Assembly (NCBI GenBank): GCA_003254925.1
Contig: QANZ01004029.1
Location: 1 to 64,000, forward strand
Direction of reading: 5' to 3'
Source of the DNA: Chamaecrista fasciculata
Taxonomy: Eukaryota; Streptophyta; Magnoliopsida; Fabales; Fabaceae
Length of the DNA stretch: 64,000 nt
Within the stretch, counting starts at the first letter, position 1. Every line of letters starts with the position of its first letter. Positions 45,882 to 55,780 of this stretch are shown one piece after another. Made by a program: the position numbers and the translations under genes. The notes under the pieces were generated by a model. The model was not told the DNA's origin. It saw only the letters and a list, made by a program, of their open reading frames with translations, and made no database searches.

Positions 45882-48800
45882 ATGGCTCTGCTCTATTCAC
45901 ATACACTTCATCGGAGCATAGCCACACTCTCACTCTCGCCGTTCACTTCCTTCACTTCAAATTCAAAACCATTTTGCATTTCCTTTGCTAAATCTTCTTC
46001 CTCTTCCTCCATAACCCATCATCCTTATCCACTCTTCACTCCCAACCATAGGCCTCTTTCTCTCTCAACCACACTCCCAACAAGATTGCTCTGCAAACCT
46101 CCCCAGGGAAAACATGTCAGAGAAGACTATCTCGTGGTATGCTTTTCTCACTTGTCCCACTTCTCTCGTATTTCTGCAATCTAGGCTTTCAATTTTTCAC
46201 TTTTCTTCCTTGCCTTTGCATTTTTTCTTTTTTTGGGGTCATTTGTGCTTAGCTAAGGAATTATCTGGATATTTTAAATATTCAATTTCGTGTATTCTTA
46301 TCATATATTTATCAGAGGGAAATTAGCAACTTATAAGCCTATTTTCTGTTCTTTAAAGAGTTCTTGAGCATTTATCAAGTTTCCCAGCTATAATGATCTT
46401 AAATTGTTTCATTTGATGCTTTTCAATAGTGTAAAGTAAGCCGGAAAGGAACAAACAGTATAGGGTTTTGGCCTTGTTAAGTAAAATTTGGAGCTTTGCA
46501 AGGTTTTTCTTACTTTTTTTTTTTAATTATTAGTTATGCAAATATTTGAAGTTTAGTGCTGTGGTAATGCAATTTCTTGTCAATTTGTGTGTACAGAAAA
46601 AGTTAACAGCCCAGGAAGTCCAAGATCTGGTGAGGGGAGAAAGAAACGTACCTGTTATCATTGATTTTTATGCTACGTGGTGCGGACCTTGTATTTTAAT
46701 GGCTCAAGAACTTGAAATGGTATTCTCTGGAGTGGTTCTAGTCATTTTTAAATTTTCACTGTCTTGACTATGATGATGTGCTTTTACTGCTATTATCCTT
46801 TAGTGTCTAGCAGATGTGGATTTAATTAAGCTACCTCCCTATCCCTTAACAATTTCAAAGGCATATGCAACATTCTTGAAAATATGGGCATTTTGTCCTA
46901 ATTAAACACACTATAGTACAGCAAGAGCTCCGCTGACATTTACAAAGCTTTTGCATCTTTTTTCTGTCAAAAATGTCTAATTTGAGTTATAAGGAATTGA
47001 TCTAAACTTCTAGGCACATCTTAGTCTTCTTAACAACCCTTCCCATAAAGAGGTTGCCACTATACAATGTAAAAACAAGTGAGGTAGGATTTCCAAATTG
47101 GCTTCTCAAGAAGAACGGGATTCCTGTTAGGAGAAATGGTAAGGAAGGTAAAATATGACTTGCAGGAATACATGCCTGAAAGATCCAAACTCTTCATTCT
47201 GTCAATGAGGTAGCGGTAGGATCATTGAAATCGAGTAGAACCAGAAAAGATATTAGTTCATGTGTATGATGTGTCAGTCAAAAGGATCTCTAACTGGTGG
47301 GTTATGCACCAAAAGAAGAAGTTATAAACTAAGAGAACTCCTGATAGAATAAAGGTCTCCCCGTGAATATTACCTGTTCAGCAGGATTTCAGGACTGGGT
47401 TAGAAATTTCCCTGCCCCAAACACTTGGGGTATTATTTGTTGGATCGTCTGTTTGGTGAGGGTTCCTAGGGATGAATTATAAAATGATATTGCATGTTGC
47501 TAGAGAACTTCTTCTCGGGCCAGTAAATGTAAGTGGAAGATGGAGAATAAGAGTGTAAATGGAGTGAAATGGATTGGTTGATTTTTACTTGTTGGTGCTT
47601 AATGGAAAAGGTGAAGAATAAGATGATCAGAAATAGTTTTGTTTGGACTCTTGGTATTTCATTTCACCTCTATGGGGAACCAATCATACACCTTAGATTA
47701 GTTTGATGAAACTACCTTTCTTTGATTGATGCCTTGATCCATGTGCATTGCTAAAATCAAGAAGCTTTATAAATACAAAAGAGTTACAACTGACCAATCA
47801 TGACAAGATGTTTTTATCATTTCTTAGCTTATGGTTTTTTTGGTCACATGTAAATCCATTAGTTGATGAAGGTGTTTTTGTCGGATGCCAAACTGCTACA
47901 AGAAAGCTATATGATCTTATCTAGCGCTTGTGTGACATACTCATATTCTGGTTTATTTCTGGTGATGATGATGCAGAAAGTAACTCAACTAGCACTTGAG
48001 ATATATTGGGGGTAGGTTGTATGGTTGTTTCTTTAAAGGTGATGATACACTTCAACATGTCGAGAGATATGCTCCCTCTAACACTAGGTGGCACAATCCT
48101 TTAAGTAATTTACTTCTGTAAGGAACCTCTTCTTTCATTTTGTAGTGTTCGGTCTATAAATTCGATAGGATTCCTCTATAGAGAGAGGCTTGATACAGAA
48201 GAATAGCTCTAGCTTACTCTAAGAAACAGAATAACAAAGATAAGTCGGCTTTCGAGAGGCCTGGTCTCTCCCACCAAGTTTCCAGTTCTTTCCTACCTAT
48301 CTCACAAGAAACCCGCAAACAAGTACCTATACGCTATGCCCTTCAAGACCTCAGATGTCAGAGGTCATTACGTCATGCTCCTCATTTTATCCAGTAGTGC
48401 CCAAGCTCAGCTCTCTCTCTCTCTCTCTTGTATAAACTCAAGCCTTTTCTGCTGATTTCTCAAGTTCAGGATTTGCTGCTGACCCAGGCCCATCAGCCTT
48501 TTTCTCCTTTCCTTTCATATGTGTAAATTTTGGTGGGTCTAACTACTTATCTCTAATTTCTGCGAATACCACTTTAGAGTTGTAATTTATTGTAGATTTT
48601 ATTCTTAATCTAATTGCACAATGTTATTGTAAATTATTTGCTCATACATTAGGTGATAATTATCCATTGGGTGGAAATATAATTGCAGGGGTAAATTTTA
48701 AATCCCAAGAAGACAAGAACGACATAACAAGTAGAGTAACTTTAGAAGCTTTGATCACATATACAAAGGATGTGTGAAGGAGCTTTAGTCATTTTCCATT

Positions 48801-49750
48801 TTGGGAGGGTGAGTGAACTAGTGAAGGTTGTATAATGGTTTTCAATCTTCCACATAATGTTAGTGAAACTTAGGAAGCAATTTTAGTACAACTATGGAAA
48901 CTAGTGAACTAGCAAAAATAACTTTTACCTATGTTCTACTGAAATGAGTGCTCACTATAACTATTAGCTAAGATGTAAGTTTTAAGCTTTCTTTTTTTTT
49001 TTTTTTTTTTTTTTTNTTTTTTTTTTTTTTTATCAGTTTTTCAGTCATTATGAGATATATTTGAAGGAAGTGAATTCATTCTGTAAGCATGTTGGTGCAA
49101 CTTGATTGCTTATCTCATAGCCACAATAACTTCTTGCCTGAATAATCTAATCAATATATTAATTTTCCACTTGTTCAAAAAAAAAATCTGATAATTATCC
49201 AGGACTCTTTGTCTTACATTTGCTGATAATTGTCGTCTGAATATTATTTTATTTACCTTTTGGAATAACAAGCATCAGAAAAATTGTCTTGAATGAATTA
49301 GGACAGCGTGTTTCATCGAGTATTGTGGTTCTTGTTTCGATCTCCCTCAAATGTTTGTCCTTGCTGAGAAGTTAATCTGGGATCATTGATGTAGTTCTCA
49401 TATTCAAATCTCTTTTCGTGTGCAGCTTGCAGTGGAGTATGAGAACAATGCAATAATCGTTAAGGTTGATACAGATGACGAGTACGAATTCGCTCGGGAC
49501 ATGCAGGTAAAAGACTAATATATGTATAATCAGTATTATCAAAATGACTCATGAACTTGGCTGAGTAAAAATCAAGCTCTCTAGTAAATCTTGAATTTAA
49601 AAGCTTAAGGAAAACTGGAATTTCTTATTTCAGGTTCGTGGGTTGCCTACCCTGTTTTTCATTAGTCCTGATCCAAACAAAGAAGCTATTAGAACTGAAG
49701 GGCTTATCCCACTACAGATGATGCGAGATATCATTGACAAAGAGATGTGA
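45882..49750 (+). CDS. TRXz: Thioredoxin-like protein CITRX / thioredoxin z, chloroplastic
   Basis: Four coding exons, 45882-46136, 46597-46719, 49426-49506 and 49634-49750, all GT-AG and all in phase 0, give 191 residues. About the first 70 residues are Ser/Thr/Pro-rich and lack acidic residues, a chloroplast transit peptide. The mature start matches YVREDYLVKKL of the Arabidopsis protein (here HVREDYLVKKLTAQEVQDL). The thioredoxin fold has the intact site WCGPC at residues 113-117, followed by ILMAQELEM, then VDTDDEYEFARDMQ and the cis-proline RGLPTLFFISPDP (Pro158). It ends MMRDIIDKEM. In Arabidopsis this thioredoxin is part of the plastid-encoded RNA polymerase complex and is needed for chloroplast development; that role is carried over from the family. 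Intron 2 is about 2.7 kb. The 5' leader is CT-rich, and pieces of the upstream region are duplicated at 43.5 and 38.4 kb. Confidence 0.96.
46720..49425. other. TRXz intron 2
   Basis: The centre (about 47000-48560) is less AT-rich than the rest and has a CT microsatellite at 48415-48428 followed by TTGTATAAACTCAAG. It may be an old inserted element, but I could not identify ends or a family. A T tract of over 40 bases at 48992-49031 contains a single unread N at 49016. Confidence 0.45.
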
Positions 49751-50721
49751 AAAGAGTAAGAAGGAAGGAATAGTGATTCACCTTTAGACATATTTGATGT
49801 AGTGTTAGCTTATATGTAGGACCTAATTTATGATGCATGAACTGATTCATACCATTTTGGTTTGTGAATGATGTGATAATCTGTATGATGATGTCTAGTA
49901 AAAGCTGAATGATTGATTTTGTAGATGCAACAAAGCAACTTGCACGTGTGAAATACATGTGGTCACGTTTTCCAATCATATATACACATATGGTAATAGA
50001 AAGTAGTTAGGTGTAATTACCATTTAAAGAAAGGAAAAAGGAATGGTGCTCACATCACATATTCACATAGTCACGTGGCTATGAAAATGACAAATGAGAA
50101 AACGTGGTTTGTGTTCTAACATGATATGGAAAAAGTTGAAGAGGAGAAAACGAAAAGGAAAAGACAAGGAAAGAGAGAGAAGAGAAGGATGGAAGTTCAC
50201 AAGTTATTTCTTGATATTGCATTTACAAGTGTCAAATTCATTCATCTTCAATTTTGCAGACAGAATTCATTCAGTTTGTGTATTCAATTCAATCATACAC
50301 TATGACTTTCAAAGCTGATGGCTCAATCAATGCTTTGCAAGTTGCAATTTGCAACTACTTCGACACACTACTTCAAAATCTTTTCCCTTCAAACCATCAA
50401 ACTTCTGCTAAACTGCTTTCAAATTGCCTTTGGAATTTTATAAAACAACGTCAATGGCTTCTACTACCATTGTATATATACATACACATATATTGACATA
50501 TATATGGGACACACCCTCCTAGGAGATTGATCATTCACTGCAGGGCTTATTTAAGATTAGTTCCAGGCCTAAAACCGGCTCAAATTCAACACAATTAATA
50601 TTAATTAAATAATCTTAAAAACAATACTAAATGAGTTTTATTTAAAAAGAACAATAGGAATATGACACTTTTAAACACCAAACCTTTTATGTATAACCAA
50701 GTGTGATATAGTGGTTTTTTA
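49751..50721. other. 3' flank of TRXz
   Basis: I see no supported gene. Short reading frames around 50094-50496 have no recognisable motif. Confidence 0.4.
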
Positions 50722-50781
50722 ATTTTTTTGGTTGCCCAAGATATCCCCTAGCCCGAGGGGCTAAGGACTAATCCTCCGCGG
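50722..50781 (-). mobile_element. 5'-truncated SINE (minus strand)
   Basis: On the minus strand it reads TTAGTCCTTAGCCCC..., then GGGGATATCTTGGGCAACC and an A-rich tail. This matches the 3' part of the SINE at 55781-57649 (TTAGTCCTTGATC, GGGGATAACTTGGGCAAA). A perfect 14-bp target duplication, ATAGTGGTTTTTTA, flanks it (50708-50721 and 50782-50795). The tRNA-like head is missing, typical of incomplete reverse transcription. Confidence 0.82.
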
Positions 50782-50795
50782 ATAGTGGTTTTTTA

Positions 50796-51337
50796 TTTAA
50801 TTACCTAACCAAGTAGCGAGGGTTCGAATATCATTTTTAGAAAAAAACATATATATATATAATTTTATTTTTAAAAGTGATCAGCTAACTAAAAAGTGCT
50901 CATAGTTTATAAGAATATTTCTTAATTTTAATAGACATCTTTCTTTAAAAAACAAATGGGCCACCCCCAACCCAATCCATAATCATTTTATTTGAGGTGA
51001 CTTATTAATTTATTATCCAGCCTAATTCGTCTTCAATCCTATTCAATCCACTTCGAAAACATATATTTGACCAAAAAATAAAAAGAAAACATTCTTATAG
51101 TCTCTTATTCACATTTTCTCAATATGATTGTCTAATTTCACTGTCTCAACGCGCATGCCTCTATTATCTATACATAATACGTGAGATAGCCGCTTGTTCA
51201 GTAAATAGTAATTGAATCATATTCACTTCACTATAATCTATAAGTCTATAAGACGTTCGTCCATCGTGCTTTCTACAAGTATTCATCGGAAATCTATCAA
51301 CAGAGCAGTCTTCTCTGTAACCAAAAAAAAAAAAAAA
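50796..51337. other. Gene-free spacer
   Basis: No gene or element was recognised. It ends in an A tract that runs into the gap. Confidence 0.4.
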
Positions 51338-51496
51338 NNNNNNNNNNNNNNNNNNNNNNNNNNNNNNNNNNNNNNNNNNNNNNNNNNNNNNNNNNNNNNN
51401 NNNNNNNNNNNNNNNNNNNNNNNNNNNNNNNNNNNNNNNNNNNNNNNNNNNNNNNNNNNNNNNNNNNNNNNNNNNNNNNNNNNNNNNNNNNNNNNN
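51338..51496. other. Assembly gap of 159 N
   Basis: It is bordered by a poly-A tract on the left (from 51323) and a poly-T tract on the right (51497-51512). An A-then-T arrangement can fold and stall sequencing. Reading frames across it are artefacts. Confidence 0.99.
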
Positions 51497-52017
51497 TTTT
51501 TTTTTTTTTTTTGCTTTTTTTGTTATAGTTATGGGTCAAATTTAGAGAGTGCTAATTATGAATCAAAATTTGATAGAGAATGTGATAATAAAATGTCACT
51601 TGATGATATTATGAAAATTGCAATGTTGTTAAAATCGGACCGGACGGTCCGACCGGTTCAACCGTCAACCGACCACTAAAACGAGTTGGTCAACCAACCT
51701 TATAGCAAACATATAAATAATTTTATCTAAATTCTTTTTGTTATTATATTCTATCTCTATGGCCATAAAAATGTATCCACAATCTTATTTTTAATTTTTC
51801 ATGAAAAATTGTAATTTTTAATTATAAATTTAATAAACAAAATATAAATCGAACCGAATCTCACACCATTTTCAGTTTTTCTTTTTTCGGCCTGAACATT
51901 TTCAGTTTTTCTACATCACGCTTTCTTTCATCTTAATCTGAAGCCTCAAAATCCAAAATGTGGCTGCGATCACCTGCTCCTCCGCCTACCTTTTTCCCCT
52001 ACTCCTTAATCCCTCAA
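51497..52017. other. Spacer with a CGGACCGG palindromic cluster
   Basis: Near 51633-51680 lies TCGGACCGGACGGTCCGACC followed by GGTTCAACCGTCAACCGACC, a GC-rich self-complementary cluster of the kind seen in some plant repeats. The rest up to 52017 is the 3' flank of the OSR gene. Confidence 0.45.
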
Positions 52018-52227
52018 CTAAACGACGACGTTCCCCATCGCCGTCGCCGCAGTAGCCTCCGCCGGCGAGAACGCCAATAGCATCAGCGCCGCCATAAGCC
52101 CCACCGGAAAGAAGAGGAACACCAACGGCGGCGGAGGCAGCGGCGGCAACATCAGCGGCAGCAACACCATCGACGCCGTCAAAGCCGCCAGAATTAGAAT
52201 AGACCCTAAGCTGAAACACCGTACCAT
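52018..52227 (-). CDS. OSR: ARGOS / ORGAN SIZE RELATED (OSR) family small protein
   Basis: A single exon of 69 residues with the OSR domain: LTASMVLLPLMLPPLPPPP (residues 16-34, hydrophobic helix then the proline run) followed by a second hydrophobic segment, VFLFFPVGLMAALMLLAF (36-53). This L-T-A-S...LPLxLPPLPPPP...P.G....L.LAF pattern is the family hallmark. ARGOS, ARL and OSR proteins sit in endomembranes, raise organ size, and dampen ethylene signalling; that function is inferred. The ATG at 52227 is the first in-frame one after an upstream stop, so the long N-terminal region of ARGOS is absent and the protein resembles the short OSR1/2 type. The coding region is very GC-rich compared with its surroundings. 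An opposite-frame reading rich in Ala and Gly is a shadow. Confidence 0.82.
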   Translation of the reverse strand: MVRCFSLGSILILAALTASMVLLPLMLPPLPPPPLVFLFFPVGLMAALMLLAFSPAEATAATAMGNVVV

Positions 52228-52413
52228 CTTCTTCTTATTCTCATTAACATTATCCTCCGCCGTACACGGTGGATCTTGAAATTCCTCAGGCGACGATGCT
52301 GACGTAAGCGCGACCGAGAGGAAAATTAGAAAACGAAACGACTGTGTTTTGAGTGTTTGGTTTTAGTGAGAGAGAGAATGAGGAAGCTAGAGAGAAAGGG
52401 AAGGGAAGAGGGC

Positions 52414-52421
52414 TTTTTATA
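52414..52421 (-). promoter_or_regulatory. TATA box of the OSR gene
   Basis: TATAAAAA lies on the minus strand about 190 bases before the ATG. A GC-rich block with ACGCGCGTGGCG and GTGGGTCC sequence lies just upstream (52425-52475). Confidence 0.55.
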
Positions 52422-52427
52422 GCGTGC

Positions 52428-52819
52428 GACGCGCGTGGCGTCAAGTAAAGACGTTGTCGCGTGGGTCCCTTTGGGATGTGGGACCCACGGGAAGTGAAAT
52501 ATTAATTAATTAATTAATGGAATTAAATTATTATTAATTGGGTGGGAAAATCTGTTATAGTGAAAAGTGAAGTGGTCCGAATCCGCAGAATCAGAAGCTG
52601 CTGATATACAGTATCCTTATATCTGCCACGCTGTACACTCTTTTTCATTATTAATTCATCAACCGTTTTTTCTAATTCTTCTTTCTCATAGAGTATTATG
52701 TTTAGACAAAATTATATTTTTAATCACTAAATTTTATATCAATTTTTTTATTTTGTTATCAACATTTGTTTAATGTCAATTTTATCTTTAAAATTTTATA
52801 CTATTGTATCTTTTACTCT
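52428..52819. other. Upstream flank of the OSR gene
   Basis: It has a short ATTAATTA repeat at 52501-52520 and is otherwise AT-rich. No gene is seen. Confidence 0.4.
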
Positions 52820-53022
52820 TTTTTTTAGGTAAAGTTTAGGTGCGTTAGCCGTTAAGCCTCGGGGCTCACCAAGGCATAGTATGCCTCCAAGCTCTATGAG
52901 CGCATGCAGAGCTACTTATAGATCGCATATTAATAAGACCTTCACATCGGCAGCGGGATTCGAACTCATAACTTTATGGGTTATGACTTGACTCCTTACC
53001 AACTGGGTCAGTCTTTGTTGGC
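52820..53022 (-). mobile_element. tRNA-derived SINE (minus strand), full length
   Basis: Read on the minus strand: head GCCAACAAAGACTGACCC, A-box-like CAGTTGGTAAGGA, B box GAGTTCGAATCCCGC, a SINE body, and an A-rich tail (CCTAAAAAAAAGAG). The 12-bp target duplication ATCTTTTACTCT flanks it (52808-52819 and 53023-53034). It is a different family from the 55781 SINE. Confidence 0.86.
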
Positions 53023-53318
53023 ATCTTTTACTCTCACTTTAGCTAAATATATTAATGATAAATTCTACATGACTAATATGACATGCAATGTAAAATTGAT
53101 AGAAAAAAACTCAAATTGAAAAAAAAAAAATTTGTCATTAATATATTGAAAGAATTTTGTCAAAATGATAAAATTAACCAAGACGTGAAACTTAATTTAG
53201 AGACAAAATTGACAAAAATAAATATTAGGAACAAAAATAAAAATTTATGTAGAATTTATAGGGATGAAAAGAGTATTTTTATCTTATAATTACTTTTGAA
53301 GAATGTAATGGTATATAC

Positions 53319-54079
53319 AGGTCAAAATTTCATTTTGATTATCAAATTATAGGGTGAATTCTATTTTGGTTCTTGAATATTTTTTTTCTTTCGTTTTGGT
53401 TCCCAAATTAATGTCTCATTTGTTCATTCATTATTACAAAATATGATTCTATCTAATTTATATCGTTATCTCTAAAATGTACAACTAATCGAGAGAAGTT
53501 CTCTTTTATAGTGTCCAAATAAGTGAGTTGGAAAATAAAAAAGAAAAATATTTATTCTTAGAAAGAAAAATCAACTATAAATATATCTGTAATTTACGAT
53601 TAAAAAGAAATCTTTTTCTTTTTACCAAATCACACATTAGAATGAGTATGATGAAGAGATTGTCCTTCTAAACTATCCAAGTTAAAGATAATAATATAAT
53701 CTGATAAGGGATCTCATAGGGTCTGGAAGGCGGTTAGAATCAATTATAACTGCTTGGTCCCTTCTTCATCTCAACATAGGGTATATATGCTCACTGACGA
53801 GTTCCTAAAGGTACACACACATTCTCTCTACTCTTTAATTCTCTGAGATTCCCATTTTAGTATAATCTATTACTGATTTTGGCATTGGAGTGACAACGAG
53901 GGATCCACCCCACTGCCATCTTCTCTTGCATGCTTGCCATATTCCATCATCAATCCACCCACCGCTATTCCGTAATCCAAATAGAATTATGTTTTGGATT
54001 AACAATGAAACAAATAAAAAAGTTTGAGGACCAAAATGAAATTAATCTATAGTTGGAGAATCAAGATGAGATTTTGACA
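53319..54079. mobile_element. Foldback element, GTCAAAATYTCATYTTGAT ends, split by an LTR fossil
   Basis: Left GGTCAAAATTTCATTTTGAT and right ATCAAGATGAGATTTTGAC are inverse. The arms continue as ATTCTATTTTGGTTCTTG and GAGGACCAAAATGAAATTA. The solo LTR at 53702-53972 sits inside, so the foldback is older than that insertion. Ends are approximate (TA-rich flanks). Confidence 0.65.
53702..53972. mobile_element. Solo LTR or TRIM-like LTR fossil
   Basis: The target duplication TAATC lies on both sides (53697-53701 and 53973-53977). It begins TGATAAGGG, has TATATATGC and later GGCATTGGAGTGACAACG, the kind of sequence found near the end of plant Gypsy-type LTRs. There is no coding part. It interrupts the foldback at 53319-54079. 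Confidence 0.62.
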
Positions 54080-55780
54080 TATATATATATACACACAATT
54101 ATATTCTATCATTGAGAATTATATATATATTAAACTACACTTAGCCCGCTTGTGATTAATTATGATTATCAACAAAACATGCATATATATATATATATAT
54201 ATAATGAAAATTAACAATGATAGCATTATTAACAAGTTCCAAACTAAGTTTTAATTAGACGACCAAGATTGAGTGGATTAATGAAAAAAAGGTGATAAGA
54301 TTCCTTCAATCGGTTTGGTGATCAAAACAAAAGACAAAAAAAAAACATTATTGTATGTTTTCTTAATAGATTTCTAAAAATATATTATGGTATATTATAT
54401 ATCATGATAATTATGATATTAATATTTGACTTAACATCAGTTGATGCATATAATTAACTATTCATTTATGCTAATCAATGTAACTTATTTCTTAACCTTT
54501 TATGCTTATCCTTTTTTCAGACATTTTATTAATGTATTATTTTAAATTTGAAGATCATGCATTCATGCAACCTTCTTAAAAAAGATTATCTATGCATCTG
54601 TAATAAACAACTATTATTTAAATTTATATTGGTTATTATAATAAAGTAATAATCAACCATCTACAAAATAATTAAATAATTAAATTACAATACTTAAAAA
54701 TCAGATAATACAAACTTTAATATGATAATATAGAGATATCTCAAATATCACTTTATAAAATTAACATATATTTGTGTTGAAGTATTCAAGTCTCTCTCTA
54801 TGTCTCTCTCGAATTCCTTGTATGTATATGATTGTCATTTTTCTTTTCTTGAAAACTTACCTTTATTATTTCCTTAAAAATGAAAAAGATACATTCCCTC
54901 ACAAACTGGGACTGACTTGTTTTACTTTTTGTTAAAAAAGACTTTTGAGAAAAGTAAACATTGCATTTATTTGGGTTGGCCATGGGTACATAGTACATAT
55001 AATATAATTGAGTACATGTTAAAACTACACCGACCACAAAAAATAAAAACGTTATTCTCAAGCAAAAATCTCACGAATCAATTCTTTCCTGCAAAATAAA
55101 CATAACGTGTTGCTTCGCTATTCTTAATTTAGAACCCAAGTAGATGTATATAAGTGATGTCACTAAGAACGTGGATCAATTAGTTAATTAGGAGTTAAAT
55201 CAATTTGATTAACAAAAGATCTATAGTTCAAAATTTATAATATTTATTTATTTTACATATATTTTTATGATATATATTATTAATATATATTTAAAAAGTT
55301 ATTGACTACTCCTTACATTCGTACGTATACTTTGTATGTTTATATTTCTTACCCTTAATTGGCGTACAAGTAAAGAAATACCACCTGGTTAGTTGATTGA
55401 AGAATAAAGATGAATGTACTCATGTATGTTAGGTATATAAAATAAATTTTTTTATTACTATATATATTTTAAAGAGCTTTTATAATTTCTTGATTTTAAA
55501 ATTATAAATAAACATAAATTACTAAAAACTATTATTTTTATTATATATTTTAAAATATTAGAAACTGTGATTGGCTTAATGGTACTTGAGAATTTCATTC
55601 CAGAAAATAAAATATGAGAAAGGGTGAAACTACAATTTAGACAGTTTTGAAATAAATATAAATGAATTCAAATATAATACTCGTTTGAGTCTTGCAAAAA
55701 GAAAATAAATTCAAGTTGAGAGGAATTCGGACAAGAGTCGATAATAATAAGTATGAACTAGCTATAAACAAATTAACAAT
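54080..55780. other. Gene-free AT-rich spacer
   Basis: TA microsatellites lie at 54080-54095 and 54183-54203. No gene or transposon was recognised. Confidence 0.4.

Noticed and set aside
50254-50496. 80-residue frame downstream of TRXz
   Set aside because: It has no motif, ends in simple repeat translation (IYIHIY), and lies in 3' flank.
51212-51679. 155-residue plus-strand frame
   Set aside because: It spans the 159-N gap and poly-A/poly-T tracts.
51986-52219. Ala/Gly-rich 77-residue minus-strand frame
   Set aside because: It overlaps the OSR coding frame in another phase; the OSR frame has the recognisable family motif.
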